DNA from: Alviniconcha marisindica | Lineage: Eukaryota > Mollusca > Gastropoda > Provannidae | NCBI GenBank assembly: GCA_018857735.1 | Contig: JABMCL010002401.1 | Location: 161,743 to 225,742, forward strand | Length of the DNA stretch: 64,000 nt | Reading direction: 5' to 3' | In this document: one piece after another, positions 32,627 to 43,625 of the stretch | Layout of the letters: every line of letters begins with the position of its first letter | Position numbering within the stretch: position 1 is the first letter of the stretch | Translations under genes and position numbers: made by a program | The notes under the pieces: model-generated | Told to the model about the DNA's origin: nothing | Database searches by the model: none | What the model saw: the letters and a program-made list of their open reading frames with translations, nothing else

Positions 32627-33158
32627 GTATATTGCCCTGATATCCCCCTGATGGGGGCGGGGATAGCTCAGTGGTTAGTGCACCGGACTCGTGATTGAAA
32701 GGTCGCGGGTTCGAATCCCTGCAGGAGCAGCGGGAGAATTTTCTTCTCCAGAGTCGACTTTCTGTGCTGACTCTTATTTCGGCATCCGTTCCACCCCCGT
32801 GTTACCACAGTAGCACGTAAAAGATCCCGGTCATTCTGCCAAAAGTGCAGGTGGCAGGTTACAGCTAAACACACATACACCTTACGTATGTGGCTTTGCA
32901 TGAAGTGACATGGAGCATGGTTGTATGGAGTACACAGACCTTGCGCCGAGACAGCAGCAGTTTCATGCCAGCGCTGTAAGTACAACACTTCTGTGGATAT
33001 TCAAAAAAACGCGGCTATAAAAAGCTAGTCACTCATGTAGAATTACATGCGAGCGCAGTGATTCTGCTCAATTGAGCAGAGAATAGCGCTATATAAGTGA
33101 TCATCAATCAATCAATATAACCGTACCTGTTGACTGGGCATAAAACACCAACTTACTC
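32627..33158 (+). mobile_element. LINE-tail-only insertion carrying a nested SINE, 15-bp target duplication
   Basis: ATCATGTATCTAGAT (32612-32626) and ATCATGTATCTGGAT (33159-33173) flank the insert. Without the SINE the insert is only GTATATTGCCCTGATAT plus ATAACCGTACC, TGTTGACTGGGC and a short CTTAC end, about 70 bp. Confidence 0.85.
32657..33116 (+). mobile_element. tRNA-derived SINE, copy 2 (near complete)
   Basis: Head GCGGGGATAGCTCAGTGGTT with A box TAGCTCAGTGGT (32664-32675) and a consensus B box GGTTCGAATCC (32708-32718), 33 bp apart as in a tRNA gene. The body matches copy 1. The 3' end is GAGCAGAGAATAGCGCTATA and (CAAT)n. The intact A and B boxes make this the better candidate for transcription. 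Confidence 0.92.
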
Positions 33159-34221
33159 ATCATGTATCTGGATTGCCCTGTGGGTGTGCCCCAGTCTCCT
33201 GAAATTAACTATCATCTCTTTAATTATGTTCACATTCAGGTCAAGGTATGACTTGTCACACCATTCTGTAAAGTTGCCGAGGGCTGCACCATGACCATCT
33301 TGTGTTCCCAAGAGGAGAGAAAATAAAGCACTGTCATCAGCAAACTCAACCAAGTAACTGTTGAATACTGCGGCAGTCATCTGTATACAGAATGAGGGGA
33401 GAAAGAACACAACCATGGAGGGATCCAGTACAAGTGACAGCTTCAAACCACAATCAAAGTCATGCTGAAGACTAAAATTTGAAATCAACTTCTGATATGA
33501 GTTTGCATTATTTTTAAACACAGAAGAGAGGTCAGCGAAGAGGATTTGAGCGTGAGACTGCATCAGCCCCAAGGAACAGCTTGGCATCTTTGACACCCCT
33601 TCCTGCCCTGTTTGCAAACTGCAGTGGATCAAGCATGGCTTGAACAGCAGAAACAATGAATGACTTCACAATTTGTTCCAGAGTTTTCATCACAAGCAAT
33701 GTCAGGGCAACAGAGCAGAGATCATTAAGTTGTTTTGGAGCTGACTTTTTCAGGACAGAAGGTACAAAATGTTGGTCTATGGAAAGAGGTGTCAAAGAAC
33801 GTCACTGAGCTGATCAGCACAAAATTTCAAAGTTCTGCCATCAATATTATCAGGGCTCGAACACTTACAGTATTCACATGAATCCCTTTCAACAACCTGT
33901 TCACAACTTCTTCCTTTATTTCAGTGTTTCTTTCAGGCAACAAAGATTCTTTTAACTGGAACAGATCTGCTGAAAAATGCCTTTCAAACCTAGTTTAAAA
34001 AATTCAAATGATCTGGCAATTTTTCTCTGGTGTGCTTTTTCTTCTTTTTTATCTTTTATTAGGGGACCTGAAGTGAATTTAAACTTAAAAGAGTGGGAAT
34101 TATTTACTGTCCTGATAGGACTGTACAGCAGTTAATTATTGTTTTAGGGTCACAGGTATGTTACCACAAATATATGGTAATGAGGCCGCCAGGTTTGAAT
34201 CACAGTTTGTTGTTGTTTCAG

Positions 34222-34294
34222 TGTGCCAGGCATGCTACCACAAATCATGCTACATTCCTGACAAGTGTCCAAAGTGCAGCCGGATTGAACTCAG
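34222..34294 (+). CDS. RUBCN: Rubicon-family protein, exon e: third zinc cluster
   Basis: Flanked by TTGTTTCAG and GTGTGT. With the carried G it reads VCQACYHKSCYIPDKCPKCS, then RIEL and two bases AG. The CxxCYHxxC...CPxC pattern is the final zinc-binding segment of the RH domain. The donor GTGTGT is weaker than the others but the only one keeping the frame into the next exon. Confidence 0.93.
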
Positions 34295-34327
34295 GTGTGT
34301 TTCATGGTCTTACTGAAATTGTGCATG

Positions 34328-34332
<5 letters not shown>

Positions 34333-34378
<46 letters not shown>
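34333..34378. repeat. (CA)n microsatellite
   Basis: About 23 CA repeats in the intron, 40 bp after the exon. Confidence 0.97.
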
Positions 34379-34383
<5 letters not shown>

Positions 34384-35229
34384 ACCTAGCTCTGTAGAAC
34401 TGTAAAGGCAGTTCTGACACATCGGCTTGAGTGATGACACTCTGATGAACATGAATATCTAATTTTTATATTTGAATCATAAATATTAATATCCAACGAA
34501 ATATTTGGAGTCATGTTTGGTTTTGGGGTGTGTTTTGGGGTTGTTGTTTTTTTGCAGATGAACACCACACAATTGTGTGTGACATCAATAGAAGTGAGTA
34601 GTACCTAGTGTAGACATGCACTGTACTGACCAAGCATGTTTCTGGTGTGTTTGCCCCCATGGAGCTGGCTTCTCACGCCGGGGGTGTTTAAACCAAGCTG
34701 CTCTACCCCTTTCACTCTTTTCTTACATCTAGTTTCTGTCTACCGGCCCTTTCAACTATATTTCATTCCAAAAACTCTCCACAATACCTCCGTTTTCAGC
34801 TCCCTTCTTACAGCTTATTTCTACCTAACCGACCATTCTGCTGTATTTATGTACAACACAGCTGTTCTTTGTATAATTCTTCTTACTCTCTGCGGTCACC
34901 TTCAGACCCAGCGTGTTTGCTGTGCGCTGCATTCCGTGTCGGGGGAGGATGGGATCCTGGTGGCTGAGGTCCCCCGTGGGGTCCAACACGCTTCTTCGGC
35001 CCGGACTTCTCCTAGACGGGTGGTTGGGTTGGCCCGACCCAATCAGTCGGCTGGTCGTGCTTTGCCCTAATTTCGATTAGAAGGCAGCGGGGGATAGAAG
35101 TAAACTGTTTTGTTTTTATCACCTGATTATATTGCGTTTTGAGCCCGTGGGCGCACTTGCTGGAATGCCGCTTGTGTGCATCCCCTTGTTGGACTCGGTG
35201 GCGGGTGGAGACAAAACGTAATGAATCAT

Positions 35230-36650
35230 TAAGAAACATAACATAACATAACAAACAAAAACAGAAGATTACGGGACAACGACCAAGATTCGGACACGGA
35301 CTCGGATAATGAATGTTCCTACAACTCATGTAACAATTGGCCAAGGTTTCTGGTCGTGGAGTCGTCAAGTGACGACCTCTCACTGAGTAAACTGTCGCCC
35401 TTTGCTGTCCAGAAGGGTTTCCAGGCGATGGCCGGAACCCTCAAAAGCATTAAAACGTTGAGGATGGATCTTTTGCTGGTGGAGTGCATTAGGAAATCGC
35501 AAATGATGGGTCTTCTCAAGACCACTCGATTTGTTGATAGACCAGTACGTGTCTCCATCCACAAAGCGTTGAACTCGTCACGTGGCGTCATCCGCTGCTA
35601 TGAGCTGTCCGGCATGATGGAGATGGAAATCAGGACGGAACTGCAGGAACAGGGTGTATAGTTGAGGTCCACAGCGTGACGATGGAGAAGGATACTGAAA
35701 AGATCACCATCAACACCCTGTTTTTGACCTTCAACACTCCAGACCTCCCGAAAGAGATCACAGTCGGGTGAAGGTGGCCTTGTTTGTTCTCAACCCTATG
35801 CGTTGCTTCAACTGCAACAAGTTTGGCCACACGAGCCAACGTTGCAAGGTTGCTGCGAAGTGTACGGGTTGTGGAAAAGATAAACATGAAGGTTGGTGTG
35901 AGGGACCCAAGCTGTGCTCTAATTGCAATGGTCCCCACGCTTCATCGGCTAAAGATTGCCCGGTCTGGCAGAAGGAGGAGATTCAACGTGCCCGCGTTGA
36001 GAAATGCATATCCTTTCTGGAAGCCAGACAGTTGGTTGAAGCCAAGATGCCGACTGTGATCACTGGAGGTAAGACCTACGCTGCTGCCGCTTCCATCAGA
36101 AGAGAGTCCAAATCTGTTCAGTGCCAAACCTCATTAACCTGGGTGTTTTCAGAACGTCCACTTAGGATGACTGAATCTAACATGCCTTCTTCTGGCGGAC
36201 CCGAAGAATACTGATCAGTATCGACCGGCACTCAGGCTTCCTCCGGGAAGTTGAGGACGGTATCAGCCGATGCCAGGGTTCCGTGCGAGTCCGCTAAGTG
36301 TTCTTCAGGGACGGATAGGGGTTCAGCCGATCCCCACAAAATGGCATCTAAGGGTTCTGCGGCTCCCTCCAAAAGCGCACCTAAGGGTTCAGCAGGTCCC
36401 TTAAAAACCGCGGCCTCGAAAGATGATTCATCGTCTTTGAGGTGCTCACCTATTAAGGTGAGGGTGGGTGGGGTCCTGGTGGACGTCGAGGGGTTTTCGC
36501 ACCCCAGGCGCTCCACTCCTTCTAGCAGGCCCCAGGTGCCACCCAAGCCAAAAGTTCCAGACAGGCAGACCAAAGCGGAGAGGAACATAGTTCTCTCCAA
36601 CCAATAATACTCTGCCCTCTCAGATGACGAAATGGAATCAATTCTTTAAA
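35230..36650 (+). pseudogene. ORF1 of I-like LINE copy C
   Basis: The expected ATG is lost (ACATAACATAACAAAC where copy A has AACATGGCTTCC). The open frame includes WPRFLVVES, LSPFAVQKGFQAMAGTLK, VSIHKALNSSRGVIRC and then a 2-bp insertion (GTGTATAGTTG against GTGTAGTTG) causes a stop at 35659-35661. 35768-36214 carries CFNCNKFGHTSQRC, CTGCGKDKHEGWC (first ligands kept) and CSNCNGPHASSAKDC. 36251-36606 has three KGSAxPxK units and VRVGGVLVDVEGFSHP; a TAA at 36605-36607 precedes the likely natural end SDDEMESIL with TAA near 36648. Confidence 0.85.
36317..36415 (+). repeat. 33-bp coding minisatellite in ORF1 of copy C (3 units)
   Basis: RGSADPHKMAS, KGSAAPSKSAP, KGSAGPLKTAA. Confidence 0.9.
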
Positions 36651-37342
36651 GATAAAATAATGGTTTATCTCATTATTCAGTGATTTTTAAGGTTTTTAAG
36701 TTAGCTCTGAAGAAATAAATCCACTCGCAAGATGGTACAAAGGAGCTATTACTGAAGTGCAGGAAACCTGTGGCTCTTTTTATCTGTTCATTTTTATGCG
36801 GATAGTCCATTTTTGTTGGGAGTTAGGCCTCTTGATATGGCTCCTGTTGAGCAGCCAGGAGATGATAATTAGTATGTGGTATGTGCAGCTCTCTGCCATA
36901 TGGCACTGATATTTGCCATTAAGCATTTATATAACATTTTATAATTTTGTATTATATTCATCCATTCCTTTAAAAAAAAAAAACTTTTCTTTAAGCTGGT
37001 ATCGATAAATTAGATGGAATTGTTGACGATATCAGCATGTCCTAGCCTTACGCGCTCTCTAAACAGGGGTAATATTGAAGGGACTAACAGTTTGAAAATT
37101 GATGTCTGATTTTGATACATGGATTTTTGTTTTACGTTTCGAAGTGATTGACTTGAGAAAGCGTATATATATATTTGAGAAAAGGTTTCCAGTTTGTGTT
37201 TTACCCACTTCTTACGACTGTTTTTAAAAAATCTGAATACGTATAAGTTTTTAACATGGACATAGATATTGTATACCGACAAAATGTGTAACGCCCTGAG
37301 ATGACCGTAATGGTTGACTGGGCATAAAACACCAAATTACTT

Positions 37343-38789
37343 GATGGTTCGAACATACTTTTACTGCTGTGATACATTCTTTACATGAATGCAGAAGATG
37401 TCAGAAACAAAAGCCATCATTTTCGAATCAATTTGCAGTATCCATCCAATATAGAACTCAACACTGTCATTCAATGTTGTTTTTAATATTTCTCACATCA
37501 ATATACAACACAATACAAGTGAAAGGTAGACACTGCAATGAAAGACTGATTCAAAATACTTATTTGATATGGGCCACCCTAACTGGTAGTTAGTGGTACG
37601 CAGCTGTGTAGAACAACCCATATACCCTCCATTTAAAGCACACTTGGTGACACAGGTGTCAGACAGACATTGTTTTTATTCAAGACCAAAAATAGTCCTC
37701 TGATCTGAGAACTAGCTCAATATTACTATTATAGCTATTCATAAGTATGTTTTTGATGTGTGGGTTTAAAAAAAGAAAGAAGCCTTTTTATATATGTATG
37801 TGTGTGTTTATCAAGATCACGCTGATCTTTTTGTAACCAAACTTGCTTGATGGTACCCATTTATAAATCAAACCAGAGATACGACAGCAAAGGAACAACC
37901 AAGTGTGTGAGCCGTGTTACACAGTACTGAAACAGACAAGGCGGACTGGCTTTTCAATCTTCCAGTCAGTGAATAACCTTAGCTTTCTAGCTTATGTCAG
38001 TGGGAAGGGCTGAGATTTTGATTTTAAATTGCATTCTGCCCTTGTGTGATACCTACCCCGGTGCCTTTTCATTTTGAGGGTCACTGCTAATTAATCTGAG
38101 AATATGTTCAGATTGTTCTGCAGTTGTTTTTGTGTGTGTTGTTTATTTGTTTTGGGGGGTGGGGGGATTAGTCAGGCAATACAATTTTCAGGTGTTTTGC
38201 AGTTACTTCCCCTGGCTAGGCCACCCTAACCCTAATCCCGACAATGTTTTTTTTATTTTTAACTGGTGGACTGTGACAGTCTTAAGCAATATTTTTGAGA
38301 AGGAGGAATTAGTACAACAGGATGGAAGAAGCAATGTTTAGTTAGGTTACCAATGTGAATGTTATTTCAGTGGAACTCAAGGCAGTCGGGCAAGCCAACA
38401 GCAGAAGAAGCCAAAGACAAAAAAGAAGGAAATAATGGTGGAAAAGAAGAACAAGTTGGGGAAGGGGGAGGAACTGAAAAGCAAATGAGCTAAATGGCTG
38501 AATATTCTGGCAATTGCCACCCATGCCAAACAAATCAAAACTCAGAAATATGAAAATACCTGCTTAGTCCAGAATGAAAATATTGCCTGAAGCCAGTGCC
38601 ACCAATCTAAACGAACTACTACAACTTGTAGTACAAGAGGCCACGAACAAAAGAATAATTTGAGACTGAACTCCAGTCGCCACCCTCACATAACACGGTC
38701 ATGATTTCTAGTGTCAGCATCATCTTCAAATGCTTGTGCCACGGAATCTGTCATCTCAGACATTTTAAGTTGTTGTTTTTTTCGTTTGA
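37343..38789. other. Intron sequence, mostly unrecognised
   Basis: A small piece of the ~148-bp-period repeat (TTTTTGTAACCAAACTTGCT) lies near 37830-37870. Otherwise no feature. Confidence 0.5.
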
Positions 38790-39420
38790 AGCAGATGATG
38801 ATACATATGTCCCAGGACTTTGGGGTTCCTCAAGGGCAGTGCTGTGCCCTGTACTGTTCATTTTGTAAATAACACCATGTACATGCCTCATTAAGAGAAA
38901 AGCACTCTGTTCATCATGAAATGTTCGCAAATGCAACAGAACTCAATCACCTGAAAATTATTCAGACATTGTCCGTTCACTTCAAGATTGTGTCAAAGAT
39001 ATTGCACTGTGAAGAAAACAAACTGAATAATGACAACACTTGTCAACACGACCTTGCAGCTCTCCACAATGCAGATACTGAGTTTGTGCAGTGCAGTTGC
39101 TCGAGAAGAGGTTTGCTGTGTTCTACTCCATTCGTCCGCAACCTGATAGTGATCTTTCAGTGAAAACGTGTAAGGCTGCATACTTTCAAATGGGACGCGC
39201 AAATTTCTTTCGCAAATATCTCACTGAAGAGACAACCAAGACACTAGCTAACTCCTGCATGCTCTGCAGATCAGACTACTGCAAATTCCCTATGGCTCAA
39301 GAATTGCAGTATTAGACCACTCTGCAGCCAAACTCATCCTTAAATCTTGTAGAGTTCAACACAGCAAACCTCTTCTCAAGCAACTGCAATGGCTTTCAGA
39401 AAACTAATATTCTGTCAGAT
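38790..39420 (+). mobile_element. CR1-like LINE fragment (palm to connection)
   Basis: In shifting frames: VPGLWGSSRAVLCPVLFIL (from GVPQGSVLGPVLF), then MFANATELNH where FADDTELNH is expected (catalytic DD lost), ENYSDIVRSLQDCVKDI, SDLSVKTCKAAYFQMGR, YLTEETTKTLANSCML, and remnants of the QLHWLP region. Truncated at both ends. Confidence 0.75.
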
Positions 39421-39694
39421 CATCATTGACACTGCTGCTGTTATTCCCTATAAATTCCCTATTATTATTAATCTGATTATTATACACACAAACGCACACT
39501 GAATATTTTTTTCCCCATTCAATTTCAAATTACAAGGATGTAGTTTACAAGGGTGGAGTTCGTGTAACTTGCCATGAGAGTTATTGCAGGCAACTGAGGT
39601 CGCTGTAGTTGTGTTTGTGTAATATCTTAATATTAAACGCTGATTAATTCCTTTTCAGTTTGAAATTGAATAATTAATTATCTCTCTTCCACAG

Positions 39695-39800
39695 ACGAAA
39701 ACGCCAGGCCCAGATTTCACCAACAGAAATGCAGAAAACAATACTCCAGGAAGAATGTGGAGCCAGAGACAGCTATGAAGTCAACTCAGTTTCCTCTTGA
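39695..39800 (+). CDS. RUBCN: Rubicon-family protein, terminal exon
   Basis: Preceded by TCTTCCACAG. The first base A completes AG to Arg; the frame then reads RKRQAQISPTEMQKTILQEE, CGARDSYEVNSVSS and stops at TGA 39798-39800. A basic R-R-K-R start after the last CPxC and a short acidic/serine tail are what Rubicon-family C-termini look like. The tail sequence itself is not conserved enough to identify alone; identity rests on phase and position. Confidence 0.85.
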
Positions 39801-41112
39801 CTCTGGTCTTTATTTCACAACGGTCACGTGGCCCTACAGTGAGATATCGCAGACAAACTTCTGAGAACCCAGACCTATCAAATCAAAGGCTCTTTGTTCA
39901 AAGCCTTTATGTAGCTCAAAATGTAGCTTTGCATTGTTTTTCCTGCCATGGATTCAGACTTGCTAATATTTACTTTTTCATTTCATTCAACTTTTTTTTG
40001 TGTGTGTGTGTGGTCAAATTGTCAAATATTCCGTAGCGTCAGACTGTTACCTGAGACTTGCTAATTGTGTGGTTGACTTGTTACAAATTTGTTTTGATGC
40101 ATGTCTGATAGTGCACTCCTGTCTGGAATCGCAGAGTTTGATTCCTTTGTGCTGTCTTGTTCTTCAACCTTTTTTCCTCTTCTGATGATATTTTTTATTG
40201 CTAGATGTGCTTTTTTTGTTTGCGGTGGAGTTTGCTAAGGAGTTGAAAAATAGCCTTGTTGTCAAATGCAAGAGAGCACAAAGTTTCCTTCTGGTGCACC
40301 TTTGGACCCCTGCTGACATGTGGACAAATATTTACAACAATAAAAATTACCGTTTATTTAGATGTGCCAAGAAATACATAATTATTAGGTGTCTTGTCAA
40401 TTAGTGAGAATGCAGCCAATCACCCCAGTGAACAAAATGTTGCGTATTGCTGAATGTGACCTGAAGTCAATTCTGGTAATCACACCTGAATGACCCTGGT
40501 AATCACATAACTTGGTGTGCACCACTGTGATGTATTCCTGTACATTCACGCTGCATGTGGCTACACTGTTTCTGAGAGCATAGTATGCTTACTTTGTTTA
40601 ATTTGTGTAACAAAGTGCCCAGCTGCAGATAAAAATGCTGTAATCATTGTCAGGAACACAGAGAGACAGACAAACAGCGAGTTTGTTGACAAAATGTTTG
40701 AGAAAGTTCATTGACCCTACACCCCTTCGCCAGCAACCTTTCATGTCTTCGTTCTTCACTAAGTCTTCATAATGATCAGTCTTCAACTGAAATTCTGTAT
40801 TGCTTTGAGCAGACTACAAGTATACTGCTGCTTCTGTCAAAAATCTAGAGACTGATCGAGTGAGTGTGTGCTGTGTATGTTCTGCACATATAGTTGGTAT
40901 AGTCTGATGAGGTTTCCACATGAATAAATGTGGGTGCAATGACCGCGTTTTTTTCCCTGTTTTTTTTCTTCAGAATATTTCATTGGTGCCTAGTGAAGCT
41001 TTAGCAGAACATGCACCTAAAATGTTTCTGTATTATTTTCCCAGCTCCTCTCATGGTGGTCCAACTTATTTTATTCATCATTCTAGAGTCTTCCAATTCT
41101 GTGGAAAATAAA
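39801..41112 (+). other. RUBCN: Probable 3' UTR of the Rubicon-family gene
   Basis: Non-coding sequence after the stop. Candidate poly(A) signals AATAAA are at 40339-40344, 40923-40928, 41107-41112 and 41705-41710; which is used cannot be decided from sequence. Open frames inside are short and unconvincing. Confidence 0.5.
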
Positions 41113-43204
41113 ACGCCCATAATATTTCCTTAATTACTGGAGCTTACTCCACAGACTTTCACTACACACTGGCTTTCAAAGTAAAATACAAAGGTGATTC
41201 CTAATTTCAGTTGGCTGATTCAAAATCGGAACACACACAAAGTTGTTCTTTTTTCTTTTCTTTTTTCTTTTTCTCCAAAGCATTACCTGTCATCTTTCTC
41301 TCAGATATTTGCTATTTCACTCGAAACATTGTAATACGTCAGGGGGGGGGGGGTCAAAGCAGCATTTATTTATTTTTCAAAGGAAAAAAAGTGTATAGGA
41401 CAAATCTGACATCCCAAATTTTCATGTTCTGGCTGATGCTGATAACTAGTTCATGTGATATCAGTTGTCGCACTAAATCCTGCTGAGATTGAAACAAACT
41501 GGTAGTTTTCAAAAGCTGCCAGGATGAATCTGCTCAAGTACATAACCGAGAACAATCCGCCAGATTTAATTCAATCAGGACAATACTGCAAGAAAGAAAG
41601 AAAAAAAAACTATTCAGTAGACATGTCTGTATTCAGCTGAATTAACATTCTGAATGAACTGAAATACTTATATTTGGGTGTAACTGTAAGTATAACGACG
41701 TGTCAATAAAAGAAACGACTTCAACACAATGTTTAGATTTGTTGGGGGAAGATATCAAAGATTTTTACTCATATTTCTCAAGAAAACAAAGCAATTAAAA
41801 AAATAAACGCTGTATATAACTAACATATTGGTGACGGTTGGTGCAATAAATCACATAAAGAGGCTGAAAACGAAAAACGAAATCATAAGAACCGAACCGA
41901 ACTAAAATCACGAAGAAATGGGAAGAGCTAAAATTAATTGCAACAAAGTTCTGATATAGACAGCCATACAGGGAGTTGGACAAATTACTTCATAGATATT
42001 TTGTTTGCACATTGAGGGATTGATTGCATGTCGCATGTGTATACATTCTAAATCTAAAATTTACACTCAGGTCATCAGTTTTCTATTGTGAAAATAGGCT
42101 GATAAGCAAACAAATTCAAGTTAAGTGTGGACAGTTCGCCGTTGAGCTTTGAATTGTATTCATCTGTTTCGTGTATTTCAGCATTAGTTGTTGAAGGAAA
42201 CCAGTCGAGTTTGTATTCGTGTATAAATTGCTTAGATTGAGGTATTATTAAGTCGCAGGCTGTGTCAGTTTTCATGTCTCTTTCTGTTCCAAAGTATACA
42301 AGAATTTGTGTAAATTTAACATTTTGCGCTCTCATTTTTCCTTCCAGAGAAGTATAAAACAGAAAAAAGACAGAAAAAAAGAAGACGTCTGATAGAAGCA
42401 CATTTCCTGCCCCGTCCCTAATCAGCCTGATGGTTTCTGTGGACGTTAAGCACCATGTTTTCTGATTTACATTTCAAAAAAATATGTTGAGTGCTATCTT
42501 TTCATCATTGCAGTGACTCCCATTTGATTTAATACTATGTCTATGTATAATGCGTATTTGTAGCCATTTAAGTCTTACATCCTTATTTTTTGTACTTTGA
42601 TGAAACCTGCATTCCAGGAAATATTTTTTCATTCCATTTCACGCAACAATTTGGCATGCAGTTGTCATTTAAGAGAATATACCACCCTTTGGTGCAGAGT
42701 AGATTGTACTCAGCGAAATATTTACCTAGTTTGCCACATAATACTAATAGGTATGGTAAACGTCTTAATATATTGTTTTATCGAACTTGTACAACCACTA
42801 AAAGTCAAATAGTCAACTGTCAGGCCAAACTTTGTATTCAATTCTGAGTACGAAACTGTCCATTTTTTTCATAAAATAAGGGACACTGCCCAGTGTGTAT
42901 ATTTGATCACCTTTTATTTGATGATCATTTTCTTATATAAAACAGCTTCAGAAAGAAGTGGCGATGTCGAGTAACCCATGAGCTGGAAGACTTCTAACCA
43001 GAAGCAATGATTTTTGACAGTTTAGTTGAAAAAGCAGCGGCTAAGAAATGTATACAACTCCATCGGAACATTTTTTCAAGTGATGTGTTTCAATTTTGTT
43101 TTTGATTCATATGAGTTTGATATACCTTTTACAATTTGGAATATTTAGCCCTGAACATTTTACATATACTGTAGTCTTTCTGACAATTCTGTCCTGTTTT
43201 TTAT
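41113..43204. other. Intergenic sequence, nothing firm
   Basis: Includes a poly-G run (41342-41353) and a degraded antisense-type tail near 42428-42470 (TTTCTGTGGACGTTAAGCAC). No gene recognised. Confidence 0.5.
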
Positions 43205-43489
43205 TCAAGGTCTTTCACAAAGGATCAAGCAGCAAAATCTACCTGGAACTACCTTTTTTTCTGTCAAAACCATCAGTTTTGACAGAATCAATGACTTCAG
43301 TATAACAACTCTCTTGGTCCGAAGTGACAAAATACCAAGTAATAATGCCTCCAAGTCGCCATCTTTGAATGCCTTATTTAAAGTTGTAACTAGAAAGACA
43401 AATTCTGCCCCAAAATTATCCGTACGAGGGCTTTTTTCATGTTTTATGTTTTTCAAAGCTCTTCCTGCTTCTTTATTTTCCTTTGCCAT
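43205..43489 (-). mobile_element. LINE RT fragment, minus strand
   Basis: Frame with KSPRTDNFGAEF, LNKAFKDGDLEALLLGILSL and RTKRVVI, resembling the N-terminal RT segment KSPGxDGxxAEF...LxxAFxxGxL of L1-like LINEs. Only this segment remains. Confidence 0.6.
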
Positions 43490-43574
43490 GATCTTAATTC
43501 CTCCTCAGTAGTTTTGAAATTTCTGCTACTTAGCAATTACTATAAAAATTATTCACTTTTTTGTGCATGTCAAG

Positions 43575-43611
43575 CATCAGTTGACTGGGCGTAAAACACC
43601 AATTTACTTAC
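43575..43611 (+). mobile_element. 37-bp LINE-tail-only insertion with 14-bp target duplication
   Basis: TTGTGCATGTCAAG (43561-43574) and TTGTGTATGTCAAG (43612-43625) flank CATCAGTTGACTGGGC, GTAAAACACC and (CTTA)n. Thirteen of fourteen flank bases match. Confidence 0.85.
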
Positions 43612-43625
43612 TTGTGTATGTCAAG

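Larger units (their letters stand above)
32181..34075 (-). mobile_element. Rex1/CR1-group LINE, minus strand, disrupted
   Basis: From high to low coordinate: LLKGIHVN, CADQLSD, then 33795-33532 APKQLNDLCSVALTLLVMKT and LDPLQFANRAGRGVKDA, then 33656-33153 ILFADLSSVF, VEFADDSALF (intact F-A-D-D catalytic box), LDLNVNIIKEMIVNFRRLG. The thumb (YKYIGTIFEGTLKW) lies beyond the insertion at 32627-33158, and the end EEKNSFIPAAVKLLNWA stops at 32181-32183. Removing the insertion and one target copy restores one reading frame across the site. The mid-RT is shortened. Dead copy next to the fifth visible exon. Confidence 0.85.
34653..37342 (+). mobile_element. I-like LINE copy C (ORF1 only)
   Basis: Starts at the same GCCCCCATGGAGCTGG as copy A, has 5' UTR and ORF1 (about 35230-36650), then about 290 bp of unassigned sequence and the type 2 3' UTR (36942-37342) with a very short tail. 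ORF2 is missing entirely. No clear target duplication. Confidence 0.88.

Noticed and set aside
32657..32730. Functional tRNA gene
   Set aside because: Same reason; the tRNA-like head is followed by the SINE body and (CAAT)n tail.
40517..40714. Additional small gene after Rubicon
   Set aside because: Short frame within the probable 3' UTR, no domain.
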